Below, in pieces: positions 1-10,042 of a DNA stretch of 60,770 nucleotides (position 1 is its first letter; each line of letters begins with the position of its first letter). The position numbers and the translations under genes are program-made. Origin of the DNA: Gnetum montanum (taxonomy: Eukaryota; Streptophyta; Gnetopsida; Gnetales; Gnetaceae); the NCBI GenBank assembly GCA_015680685.1, contig MNCI01006016.1, positions 5,120-65,889 on the forward strand, given 5' to 3'. The notes beneath the pieces are model-generated. The model worked only from the letters and a program-made list of their open reading frames with translations, had not been told where the DNA came from and did not search any database.

Positions 1-293
1 ATCATAGTTAGGCTAGTTTAGATTCTCTCTCACCCTCTCTCTCCTAGCTTAGTTAATATTATTTCTCATCATCCTCATGAGTAGAATTAGTGTAGGAACA
101 CATCATACACCTCACTCTGGACTAAACCATATGTGAAAAAGCTAATACTAGTCCAGGTGAGAAGACAACGAACTGTGACCTAAGAATAACTATCTAGGTA
201 TCACAACTAGCCCGTCTATAGAGTTTGACTTGATCATGCGTGAAACGCTCATATTCGTATGGTTGAGTGTAGGGGTACCTCGCCACTCATCAT

Positions 294-311
294 TGGTGCC
301 GTTGCCGGGGA
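294..311 (+). other. Primer-binding site, tRNA-Asp type
   Basis: TGGTGCCGTTGCCGGGGA lies one base after the LTR end. It is one mismatch from the tRNA-Asp 3'-end complement used by many plant Ty3/gypsy elements of the Athila and Tat groups. Confidence 0.85.
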
Positions 312-478
312 CAGTGCTAGTTATCTAGATTAGTTATATCATACAAGGTTTCTATATAGGAATTAATGATATATATCTTAGGAAGAAGAAATAATTACAA
401 AAAGNTTCTAATTTTGTAATGAACTTAATCATCATTTTGTTTTAAATCAAGGATGAATTTTTAGTCAGTCATGGGGTA

Positions 479-1355
479 TGATAAATCATTGTTTTTCATA
501 GGCTGTGATATTAGGCATCTGATATCAGAGCCATGATATTAGAACCCCAATATCAGGGCACAAAATTTGATGTCGGATATCCAATATCGCTCCACATGTG
601 CCAGCCTATAAATAAGACACTTAGGTGCACACTCAAATGAACTTTTCATTCCATCCTTAAGTACACTCTTTTAGTTTGTTTTCATAGTTCAATGATAGAG
701 TGAATGCCTGCAGTGTGACATTGAGCAGTTGTTCAAAGTCTTTATTCAAGTGAAGTGTACTTGGGCATAGTTCATGATAGAAATAAAGATTGAGATTAAT
801 TTCCATCATTGCAACATCCACTTAGCTTTATTATTTTACTTAGCATAATTCTTACTATTTTCTTAGTTTAATTAGTTACATTTCCAAGTACTTTACTTGT
901 TCATAGTAAAGTGGAATGAGTATGATTGCTTTTGAGCATTAAGTGTGATCATTTGGTAACCTAGTGGTGGTTTCACTTGATTCACTTAGTAGTAAACTCA
1001 CTTGGTAATCCTAGTAATGCTTACATGAGCCTAAGATGTGTACAATAAGCCAAGAATAGATGCTCATCACTCTAGAGTAGATTTTTTTTACCATTTTCCT
1101 TAGACTTAGAACCATTTTTACACTTTACTATCATAGCTAGGAGTTATGGCCAACACAACATCAATATGTTGTACACCTCACTAAGAGCTAAACCATATGC
1201 ATAGATTATACTAGCTCCATGTGGGAAGACAACGATCCTAAACTTTAACCAATTATTAGCATATTCACATTGCCTTATTTACGGAATTCGACTAGGCTAC
1301 ACATGAACACTCATATCTCATATGTTTAGATGTTAGACTACTTCATCACTCATCA
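479..1355 (+). repeat. F1 LTR (877 bp), 3' LTR of the deleted element
   Basis: Starts TGATAAATC after a G-rich tract and ends CACTCATCA. It has several GATATC/GATATT motifs at about 510-595, a TATA box (CCTATAAATAAG) near 605, the U5 landmark ATGCCTGCAGTGTG near 703 and a conserved ACAATAAAGAT-type block near 785. The layout matches the F1 copies at 2186, 6909, 15343, 20249 and 24971. Confidence 0.88.
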
Positions 1356-3339
1356 TGGTATGCCAAAACCTTAAGGAAAATGGAGAGCAAAGGATGTTTG
1401 TTGTGGATGTTATATTTATAGGAAAAAAATAAGAACTTGACATCATGGACAAGGACTCAAGGAAGCATGGCTATCAAAGTAAAAGACTTCATAGGCAAAA
1501 TAAGAGCATAGACAAGCACGAAGACCACAAGCTAAATGAAGATGCTCTAAGGATTGAGAAAAAGGTAAATCAACAAGAGAAAGCCTTAGGAACGAGAGCT
1601 CAAAAGTTTAGAAGACATCTCCAAGGAATAGAAGACATCTTGGTCAAGAGGAAGTCAATCACAAGAATGTGTCTTCCAAAAATAGGAGATGTCTCCTTTG
1701 GAAAGAATATGTCTCCCCAGAGATGTCCCATTCTAAAAGGAGATGTCTTCCCAAAGTTGAAGTTGATTTCAAAAAGACAGCCCAATCTCGAAGGAGACAT
1801 CTACACTATTTGTTGAATAGCCATTGCACAAATTTTGAGGTGTTTTCTGAAACTTTGAGGCTATAAGTAGATTCCAAACTCTTGGGTATTATGCAAGCAT
1901 TGTCAAAATCAAATTATCATTGTCTATCTTATGCTATTATACTTGTGTGTTTGAATTTTCACATCATTTGTTTAATTTGTTATGGGATTGTACTTCATTG
2001 TGTAACGAATTTGTAGATTGAGTTACATTCTCTTCTTGTAATTTCTTTTCTTTTCTTACTACCCTAAGGGGTTGATGTGCTTCTTGCAAGAAGGTATTCT
2101 TTAGAGCTTGTTGGGATCCTATAGGATTATGTCATTTTTCTATGTCAAAATACTATGGAGTAGAGATCTATTTTGTATAGGTTGTTGATGGGACGAGATA
2201 TTGCATGGGCCACGATATCGCGTCTGCCACGATATCGCATCCCCCGCGATATCACGTATGCGATATTGCATCTTCCCTTGTGATATCGCGTACGCAATAT
2301 CACAGTTTACCGTAATGTCTATAAATAAGAAGCAGCTCTCCCTTGTTCATCATTAGGAGTTAGATTGTAGTGAAGCTCTGGCAGTTTGATCCTTCTAGAG
2401 ATAGATTATTTTCCAGTGTTTGCCTGCAGTGTGGTGAATGTAATTGTACGACATCCTTTATTTGAGTGTGATGTACTTGGACATGCACATGGCTGGCAAT
2501 AAAGATTCAGATTACTTCATCATTGCAACATTCACTTTGTTTATTTATTTATTTAATTATTATTTACTACTTTCCTAATTAGTTTCTCTCTTATCCTTAT
2601 CTCCTAGTAATGGGAAATGAGTATGACTTGATTACGAGCATTTAAGTGTGACTACTTGGTAACCCAGTGGCGTACCTAGGATCTGCACTTGGTAATCCTA
2701 GTGGTAGTTGTGCACGAAGTCCAAGATGTATATGGATGATCAAGGAATGGATGCTCATCGCACTTAGGCTAGATTAGATTCTCTTACCCTCTCTCTCCTA
2801 GCTTAGCTTAGTTAATATTATTTTCCATTGCCTTTAGGAGTAGCATTAGATTAGGAACCACATCATACACCTCACTCTAGACTAAACCATACGTGACAAA
2901 TATAATACTAGTCCAGATGGGAAGATAGCGAACTACGCCCTAAGGCTAACTGTCTAGGTGCCACAACTAGTCCGTCTGCAGAGTTTGACCAGATCGCGCG
3001 TGAAAATGCTCATATTCGTATGGTTGAGTGTAGGGGTACCTCACCACTCATTAGTTATGGGATCCTTTAAACCACTCTTGAGCTTGTTGGGACCTTGCGA
3101 GGTTGAGAGTTGTCGCAGCGACAAAACTTTCCTTAGTGGAGCTCAAACTTTGTAAAGGTCGTGATGTCCTCTAAACCACATTTTGGAAGAAACAAAGTTC
3201 AAAGGTGTGCAAGGAATCTACCCTTTGAGTGTGAACTACCCAATTTGGGGAACCACATAATGCTTGTGTTTTGTGTAATAGGTGTTGCTTGCAATTTGGG
3301 GAACTTATTCATCCCCTCCTTCTAAGTTCTTGGTCTTCA
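1356..3339 (+). repeat. Copia 5' LTR, split by an F1 solo LTR
   Basis: TGGTATGCCAAAACC at 1356 matches the start of the 3' copy at 16593, and similarity runs to about 1960/17180. The LTR ends TCTTCA at 3339, two bases before the primer site. Without the inserted solo LTR it is about 1.1 kb. The U3 part (1600-1810) is packed with AGACATCT/AGATGTCT motifs, including the near-palindrome GGAGATGTCTCC near 1686. Short open frames over this stretch are by-products of the repeats and do not look like genes. Confidence 0.8.
2186..3053 (+). mobile_element. F1 solo LTR inside the copia 5' LTR
   Basis: 868 bp from TGATGGGACG to CACTCATTA (terminal CA mutated to TA), flanked by GTTGT (2181-2185) and GTTAT (3054-3058): a 5-bp target duplication with one change. 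Neither a primer site nor internal sequence follows, so this is a solo LTR formed by LTR-LTR recombination. It has the densest GATATC array of the window (about seven GATATC/GATATT/CAATATC motifs in 2195-2305), followed by TATA box TCTATAAATAAG near 2320. Confidence 0.9.
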
Positions 3340-3341
3340 AG

Positions 3342-3357
3342 TGGTATCAAAGCTTGG
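3342..3357 (+). other. Copia primer-binding site, initiator-Met tRNA type
   Basis: TGGTATCAAAGCTTGG begins two bases after the LTR end. TGGTATCAGAGC is the usual plant copia site complementary to initiator tRNA-Met, so there is one mismatch in the first 12 bases. Confidence 0.88.
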
Positions 3358-3379
3358 TTATCTCTCATAGATAAAGCAA

Positions 3380-4060
3380 CATGAATAAGGAAGGGACAAT
3401 TAATGTTAGGCAGAATTGGACAAGGAGATTAATGTGCTTCATCAATTATTGCATTTAGATAGTATATCACATTTATAAAGGTAAATCTTTCATTCCCCTT
3501 TTTACATTTAGGAACAGAAAAGACTAAAACTCCAAAGGTGATAAAACTTGTGACAATTTGGACAACAAGGGAAGCCCAAACAAGGAAGATTCTCTTGAAG
3601 AAAGGTATGGGTTGTTTTGTCATGAAGTTGTTTCTTTCAAAAACTTATGTGTAAAAATTAAAGATGTTTTACATGACAAGGAAATGAAAATTTTAGCTCT
3701 TAATGATGAATGTTACTATCTTAAGAAAGAAAACTCAAACCTTAAGGTTGAGATTCAAAACTAATTGATGTGTTTGAATAGATGAATAAGAACTCTTTAG
3801 AGAAGCCCATAAACAAGAGGCAAAAGGATGAATGTTTGAGTGAATCTACAAAAGAAATTTAATCTAGGTTTGGTAAAATTTTAAAGCCTTGAATCTTAAG
3901 TTGTTTCTTTTGTGGAAAATTTGGTCATATTCAAGCATACTGCCATTTTAGGATGAATCAGTATACTAGGTCTTGGCAAACATAGTCTAGGCTAGGAAAT
4001 TTGCAAGGTTGGAAACAAAAAGAGAGGAAGCTTGAAAAAAACCTAATGGCTTAAATAGCT
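3380..4060 (+). pseudogene. Copia gag remnant with zinc knuckle
   Basis: Gag is broken into short open pieces by stops and shifts. The clearest is 3558-3764, a charged, probably coiled-coil segment. The recognisable landmark is the CCHC zinc knuckle CFFCGKFGHIQAYC at 3902-3943, which binds nucleic acid in retroelement Gag. It is followed by a basic stretch and then by the protease. The order (charged segment, knuckle, protease) fits copia Gag. The N-terminal capsid part is not recognisable by eye. Confidence 0.7.
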
Positions 4061-4081
4061 CTCTCTGATGCCAAAACAAGC

Positions 4082-4357
4082 ATGTGGTATATTGATAGTA
4101 GATGCTTAAGGCACATGATAGGTGATAAAACCTACTTTACCCACTTCTCAAAACAAAATTGTGGAACTGTCATGTTTGGAGACAATGTGGAGGCTCCAAT
4201 CATAGGTATTGGAACCATAGGAGGAAAAGGTAAAGGACAACCAACTATTAATAACATTTTCTTGATTAAAGGCTTAAAACATAATGTTTTTAGTGTTATT
4301 CAACTCTGTGATTCAAATTTTAGTGTAACATTTTCTAGAGAGATGTGTAGAATATAA
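4082..4357 (+). pseudogene. Copia aspartic protease remnant
   Basis: The segment opens WYIDSRCLRHMIGDKTYF, which corresponds to the copia protease signature WY-(L/I)-DSG-C-(S)-RHM-TGD. The catalytic triplet reads D-S-R here instead of D-S-G/D-T-G, so the active-site glycine is lost. The following FGDN, IGIGTI and LKHNVFSV blocks match the usual order of the domain and the start of the GAG-pre-integrase linker. It is 91 codons before a stop at 4355. In life it would cleave the Gag-Pol polyprotein; here it is inactive. Confidence 0.85.
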
Positions 4358-4469
4358 GACTTAAACTTCAAAGACATTGTAATAGAAGGAAATAGAAAAA
4401 GAAATGTTTACATTATTGTATTTGGAAACAATTCTAGCCTTGAATCTAAGTGCTTAATTAGTTTTACAA

Positions 4470-5246
4470 ATGACACCTATCTATGGCATAGGAAGTTGGG
4501 CCACATAAATAAAGAAAGTCTTTAGACTCTTGTAACAAATGGTTTGTGGGCTGCCCAAACTCAAAGGCTTTAATCTAAACACTTATGAAGCATGCTAGAA
4601 AGGAAAGAGAAAAAAAGGGTAAGGTTTGGTAAGAAAAATTATATATCTACCTCTCATCCCTTAGATCTACTTCATATGGATGTAGTTGGTCATTTTCAAA
4701 TACTTAGTTTGGAAAAGAAATGGTACTTTCTAACCATTGTTGATGATTACTCTCATTTTATGTGGGTTACCTTTTTATATCATAATGATTAGGTATTTGA
4801 TCATTTTTTAAGAATTTGCAATTAGATATTAAAAGAAAAAGGTTATGGTGTTAAAGTTATTAGGAGTGACAATGGAGGAGAATTCAAGAATGCCAAGTTT
4901 GAGTAAATTTGCAAAATTAATGGCATACTTCATCAATTTTTTGCTATAAGAACTCAGCAAAATGATACAGTCAAAAGGAAAAATAGGAGCTTGTGAAATG
5001 GAACGAACCATACTAAATGACCAAAATATTCCCTATCACTTTTGGGCTGAAGTTATTAACACCACTTGCTATGCCTCCAACAAAGTCCTCGTAAGAAGGT
5101 TTATCTCTAAAACTCCTTATGAATTATGGAATGGTAGAAAACCCTTAGTAGGTTATTTTCATGTCTTTGATTCGAAATGCTATATTCTAAATAATAAAGA
5201 TATCTTAAGAAAATTTGATCCTAAAATGATAAAGGGATTTTCTTAG
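4470..5246 (+). pseudogene. Copia integrase remnant
   Basis: LWHRKLGHIN near 4481 is the HHCC zinc-binding start of the GAG-pre-integrase domain. The rve catalytic core follows: HMDVVG near 4674 (first catalytic Asp), VDDYSHFMWV near 4739, and SDNGGEF near 4867 (second catalytic Asp). The expected NG..E motif with the third acidic residue near 4970 is damaged. The piece 4962-5246 holds the downstream NTTCYASNKVLVR and TPYELWNGRKP blocks, typical of the copia integrase C-terminal side. There are at least three in-frame stops and two frameshifts. Integrase would insert the cDNA; this copy cannot make it. Confidence 0.88.
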
Positions 5247-5689
5247 GAAATTCATTAATTAGCAAAGTTGATGGAGTTTTCAATAAAACAAACACTGTAG
5301 AAGGAACTATAAATGTTAAAATTGATGATCATGACATTACTACTCCACAACTTGATGATGAAGTTATTTCCATTCAAAAATTATCAAATGTCACTCAAGT
5401 TTGAATTAACAAAAATTCAAAAGTAGATAGTGAACATGAGGAAGAGCAAGAAGATGAACATGAGGAAATTTCTCCCATTCAACCCAAAATGCCTAGACTT
5501 AGTAGAACACACTCCCTCAATGATGTCATTGGAAAAGTTCAAGATAGTATTCACATAAGAAGCAAAACTAAGGAAATTTGTGCTTATGTAGCATATCTTT
5601 CACAACTTGAGCCTAAAAATTTCAAAGAAGCATAAGGAGAAGAAGGATGAATTTCTATATGCAAGATGAACTAAATTAATTTATTAGAA

Positions 5690-6560
5690 ATAATGTATGG
5701 GGTTTAGTACCTAAAATAGACCATAAACCAATCATTAGGACAAAATGGATATTTAGGAACAAAACTGATGACAATGAAAATATCATTAAAAATAAAGCTA
5801 GATTAGTTGCCAAAGGATACAATCAACAAGAAGGAATTGATTTTAATGAAAGTTTTGCTCCTGTTGCTAGACTAGAATCTATTAGAATTCTTTTGGCATA
5901 TGCTAGTATTAAAAATATCAAACTATATCAAATGGATATAAAGAGTGCCTTCCTAAATGGGACTATACAAGAAGAAGTTTATTTTAAACAACATGAAGGA
6001 TTTATAGATCCTCTCAAACCCAACTATGTTTACAAACTTAAAAAGGCTCTCTATAAACTTAAACAAGCTTGTAGATCTTCGTATGAAAGAATTTCCCAAC
6101 AACTTACATCAAATGGTTTTGAAAGAGGTAGGGTTGATGTCACCTTATTTCTTAAACAAGAAAATAGTGATATGCTTATAGTTTAAATTTATGTTGATGA
6201 TATAATCTTTGGTGCCACTAATGAAACTCTTTGTAAGAAATTCTTAGCCCTTATGCAATCTGAATTTGAAATGAGCATGATGGGGGAACTCAAAAACTTT
6301 CTTGGATTTCATATCAATCAAATTGTAGATGGAACATTCATTTTTCAAACCAAATATGTTAAAGATCTTCTACTAAAATTTAATCTAGTTGATTTCAAGG
6401 TAAAAAACACTCCTATGAATGCAAACTTCAAGCTTACCAAAGATGATCAAAGAAAGCTTGTTGATCACAAGCTCTATAGAGGTATGATAGGTTGCTTATT
6501 TTATTTAACTGCTAGTGGACTAGACATAGCATTAAGCATAGGAATGTGTGCTAGATATTA
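5690..6560 (+). pseudogene. Copia reverse transcriptase remnant
   Basis: This is the best-preserved domain. Landmarks in order: TKWIFRNK near 5740, [16 protein letters not shown] near 5800, [11 protein letters not shown] near 5855, [11 protein letters not shown] near 5929, [14 protein letters not shown] near 6028, and the polymerase active site YVDD at 6190-6201 followed by IIFGATNE. A TAA at 6184, just upstream of YVDD, breaks the frame. The stretch 6253-6561 continues with LKNFLGFHI and YRGMIGCLFYLTA, the RT-to-RNase H connection. Catalytic aspartates are intact although the reading frame is not. Confidence 0.92.
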
Positions 6561-6903
6561 AGTTGTCCCAAAAGAGTCCCATTTAAAAGTAGTTAAGCAT
6601 ATTTTTCATTATCTAAAAGCTACCACTAATTGGAACCTTTGGTATCCAAAGAATTCCCCACTTGATCTTGTTGGATATTGTGATGTTGATTGGGTAGGAT
6701 GTTTCGATGACCATTACAATACAAGTGGAAATTGTTTTTTCCTAGGCAGAAGCCTTATTTCTTGGACAAGAAAATGTAAAATTCTATAGCACTTTCCACA
6801 ACAGAAGTTGAATACATCTCAGCTTGGAGTTTTTGTGCTTAACTTTTATCGATGAAAGAAACACACAAAGACCTAGGGATATAATCTCAATCTACACATA
6901 TCT
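6561..6903 (+). pseudogene. Copia RNase H, 5' half (split by F1 insertion)
   Basis: GYCDVDWVGCFDDHYNTSGNCFFLG near 6670 corresponds to the copia RNase H start (G-x-x-DADWAG), with the first catalytic acidic residue kept as D-V-D. The domain runs on through SLISWTRKCK to about 6900 and is cut by the F1 element in the codons for the Y-C-D-N motif. The remainder lies at 16002-16240, 9.1 kb downstream. Confidence 0.88.
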
Positions 6904-6908
6904 ACTGT
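6904..6908 (+). other. 5' target-site duplication of the 9.1-kb F1 element
   Basis: ACTGT directly precedes the LTR at 6909; ACTAT directly follows the other LTR at 16002-16006. With the element removed, the flanks join in frame across the copia Y-C-D-N codons. Confidence 0.9.
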
Positions 6909-7727
6909 TGATGAATCGTGGTTTGCCAGGCCCCGATATCGAGTATGTCATAGCGAGTACATGATATCGCGGATTGGATACGATATCATATATGCGATAT
7001 CGTGATTCTTATGTTAGCCTATAAATACAGCACTCAGATGCACAGTTGACAATTTTGGAGGGAAGTTCTTTTCTTTCTAGTTCTTTTGGCATTTTAGTTT
7101 TTAGTTTCTTTCTTTCAAGCTAGTTATTCCTAGTGCATGCCTGCAGTGTGATGTTTATAATTGCATGGCACCTTTGTTTGAGTGTGACGTACTTGGACAT
7201 GTGCATGATTGGTAATAAAGATCGAGATTACTTTCATCATTACAACATTCACTTAGATTAGTTTTTGTTATTTTAATTATTTAATGCCTTCTTTAGTTAA
7301 TAGTACAATTTATTGTTATTTACTTTTCCTTTCATTAAGTGGAATGTGTACACCTTAATCATGAGCGTTTAATTGCGAATACTTAGCACGCCCAGTAGTA
7401 ATCCCATGAAGTTCAAGACGTGTATGGATGGTTAAGGATAGATACCATTGCCATAGGCTAATTTAGGTTTTGGTTCCATTATTAGTTTAATCAATTTATC
7501 TTTTCTATTATCAGGAGTAACGTAGAATTAGGACAACATCATATGCCTCACTCTGGACTAGATCATATGTGATAAAGCTACTACTAGTCCAGGTGGGAAG
7601 ATAGCGAACTACAATCAATGTATAATTGTCTAGGTGCCACAACTAGTCCATCCATGGAGTTCAAAGGGATCACACATACATGCTTGCATTTGTATGGTTG
7701 AGCATAGCGGTACCTTGCCACTCATCA
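6909..7727 (+). repeat. F1 5' LTR (819 bp)
   Basis: TGATGAATC to CACTCATCA. GATATC motifs lie at about 6936-7000, TATA box CCTATAAATACAGC near 7018, and the U5 landmark GCATGCCTGCAGTGTG near 7136. By eye it is about 80-85% identical to the 3' LTR at 15343 where both exist. Confidence 0.92.
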
Positions 7728-7728
7728 T

Positions 7729-7746
7729 TGGTGTCGTTGGCAAGGA
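7729..7746 (+). other. F1 primer-binding site (degenerate tRNA-Asp type)
   Basis: TGGTGTCGTTGGCAAGGA begins one base after the LTR end and aligns with the better-preserved copy at 294-311; several transitions separate it from a perfect tRNA-Asp complement. Confidence 0.8.
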
Positions 7747-7850
7747 TGGTGCTAGATATCTAGATTAGTTATATTACATAAGATCGTTGTAAAAGGGTAT
7801 TAACAATATATCTTTCAAGAAGTATTCAAACACACACCACAAATGGACAA

Positions 7851-9235
7851 CAGTGTCTCACTTACATAGAAATGATTATGAATCATATAGTGCACCTATT
7901 CATTGGAAAAAAAATAAAATATATAATGAAGAAGATTGGAGTGATCCACCTTATGAAGGGGTTTTTCATGACCATGGCCACCCTAATGACACTCAAAGAC
8001 TACATTCACCTAAGGTAGACAATCTTGAAGAAGATGATGTCAGTCCTAAACTAGGGGAGGACTCAAGGCATAAGACCTCCTTGGTACTTAGAAACCATAA
8101 ACCAAGGGATCTTGAGGAGCATTATAGAAGCCATGGCTATCCTATCAGTTCCTCCTTTTCATCTTTCCCCTCAACTTCAATGTGTAGTTTTGCCAAAGAT
8201 GAACGTAGGTATAGAGATAGAGCTCCACAAAAGGGTAAGAATAAAAGCAAAAATTGAACCCACAGACACACTCGAGGTTATCAACATGAACACAAGCCCC
8301 ATCATCACCATTAATTAAATAGAGATTTCAATCATAGCTTGTCTGATGATGATAAACCCTTGTTAGTTCCTAAAAGACTAATGCACATTATAGAGGCCAT
8401 TAAGATATCTCATAGGCATCGCATGAAGAGTTGACTACCTAAGCTCGACCTGAATAATATTTCAAAATTTGTAGGAGGCTATGATTTAGATTTGTAACAT
8501 CATTTACAAGCCTTCCATGATGCTTGTGTGCTCAACAATGTGGATAGTAAATGGCAAAAGCTTGAGCTCTTTCCAAGGATACTAATCAATAAAGCCAAAG
8601 TATGGTATAGATCATTGGAACCAAATTCAACTAGATGATGGTCAACGATGTTAGAACTTTTCAATAAAAGATACTAGACCTATGCGTAAGTGTTCACCTT
8701 GAGGAGACAAATCCAAAGATGGAAACAAGAACAATAGGAACCCTTGGACATGGCCTTATACAGATACTATTCCTTACTAAATAAATGTCCAGGTCATAGG
8801 TTCTCTGAGATAGAGCAAATACTCCACATTATAGATGGGCTTAGCAATGAAATAAGGGTGAACCTTGGAAAGTCTGCCCAAGGACAAGTATATAAGCTCA
8901 AAGCCCACTAGGTCAATGAACTAATAGAGTATCTAACGAAAGAGGAGAGAGAATTATCTAAATGGGAGAATGCCAAAGCATTTGAGTGAGACCCAACTCT
9001 AGAAACAACAAAGGTTCCGAACTACAAGAAAGAGGAAGCAACCAATTTTGAAAGGGTGATATAGTCCCAACCTTTGCCAATATAGAAATCACTAGATGAA
9101 ACTGAGGCAAAGCATAACAAGATGACTGTATGGGCAAATGAACAAAGTGTGAAGTTAGAGGACACTATCAAGACAGGGTCATCCAAAATAAACCTAGCAA
9201 TCGAAACAAACAGAGGGCACAGAAATCAAAAATAG
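7851..9235 (+). pseudogene. F1 gag (retrotransposon Gag capsid-like) remnant
   Basis: An open N-terminal part (7853-8257) is charged and low-complexity. The capsid-like core follows at about 8430-8900 in frames broken by stops: FVGGYDLDL, HHLQAFHDACVLN, KLELFPRILINKAKVWYRSL, then FTLRRQIQRWKQEQ, EPLDMALYRYYSLLNKCPGH and the FSEIEQILHIIDGL block. This order matches the plant Ty3/gypsy Gag family (Retrotrans_gag). Gag forms the virus-like particle and packages RNA. The tail 9000-9235 is rich in Lys and Glu. At least eight in-frame stops make it a relic. Confidence 0.85.
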
Positions 9236-9299
9236 TTAAGAACACTATTCGACAACTAGGGAGAATGGCTAAGGGTAATGAGGCCAAAGGCTTAACTAC

Positions 9300-10042
9300 A
9301 AATAATGAGAATGGATGTGATGTCTGTTTATATGACCATCCAAAGGGTCATTGCCTAGTCTTGTCACATCTATATGAGCATTGGACAAGGAAGTTGCACC
9401 CAAAATTTGTACAAATGTACTAGTTTAGGTGCATCCTTGTTCCACAAGGTAATTATGGACAACCCCATAACCCATTGTACTATTTTAAGGGGAGCTATTA
9501 CTAGCCTCAACACTTTGCTCCACTGCAATGGCAAACTCATAGGTGTGGGGGAGGCCACCATCTAGCTAGCCACATCCTCCCTGTCCACCAAAACCAAATG
9601 CCTACTATGTTCAACATGCTATTTCTCCAACTAGTTCAGAATCCTCTACCTCCAATTGCCATTATCACTCTCCTGAGTACCATCAACCTGTGTCTTCTCT
9701 TAATGGATGACCACCTCATACTTCTCATACTTCTCCTCACCCTTAGTATCCTCATCCTTTACCTCCTTCTACACCACCATCAGATGTATTGGACGGTTCC
9801 ACACCACCATGCCAACCAATGGATGTAACTTGTGTTGCTGCTATTAATGAAAGTAGGTTTCCTACACAATGTTGGAAGTGTTCGTTCTTTAGGCATGACT
9901 GTAGGAAGAAGAATCACGCTTTCGAACCTACTTCACCCTCTAAACTAGCCCAAGGTCAACCTGGTGCCACACCTTCATTAGCTTCATCAATAGTCCTTGT
10001 CACTATACCCAAGCCTCCACCTCACAATCCAACATCCACATG
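9300..10042 (+). pseudogene. F1 gag C-terminal region with zinc-knuckle-like cysteines
   Basis: Near 9318 the frame reads CDVCLYDHPKGHC, and near 9871 CWKCSFFRHDCRKKNH: two clusters of Cys and His like retroelement zinc knuckles, though neither is a canonical CCHC. Between and after them the translation is Pro/Ser/His-rich (PSTPPSD, PTSPSKLAQ), a typical disordered Gag tail. The piece 9789-10043 stays open for 84 codons. I take the whole as the C-terminal half of the same Gag. The knuckle-like reading is moderately sure, the boundaries are not. Confidence 0.55.

Larger units (their letters stand above)
1..1355 (+). mobile_element. F1 LTR element, internally deleted (LTR-186 bp-LTR)
   Basis: Positions 1-292 are the 3' part of an F1 LTR whose start lies left of the window; it ends CACTCATCA. 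A primer-binding site follows at 294-311, then 186 bp of internal DNA, then a full LTR at 479-1355. The internal DNA fuses the first ~100 bp seen after the primer site of the 9.1-kb copy at 7728 onward to the last ~60 bp seen before its 3' LTR, including the GGATGAATTTTT segment. All coding sequence is missing while both cis-acting ends are kept, as in TRIM or LARD-like elements. I see the structure directly; whether it was ever mobilised in this form is inference. Confidence 0.85.

Noticed and set aside
1445-1816. 123-codon basic open frame as a small gene
   Set aside because: It lies in the copia LTR U3; the copy at 16682 is interrupted, and the frame follows the AGACATCT repeats.
9370-9565. 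Overlapping 63-codon frames on both strands
   Set aside because: Both sit within the decayed gag tail; neither has a start context or similarity that I recognise.
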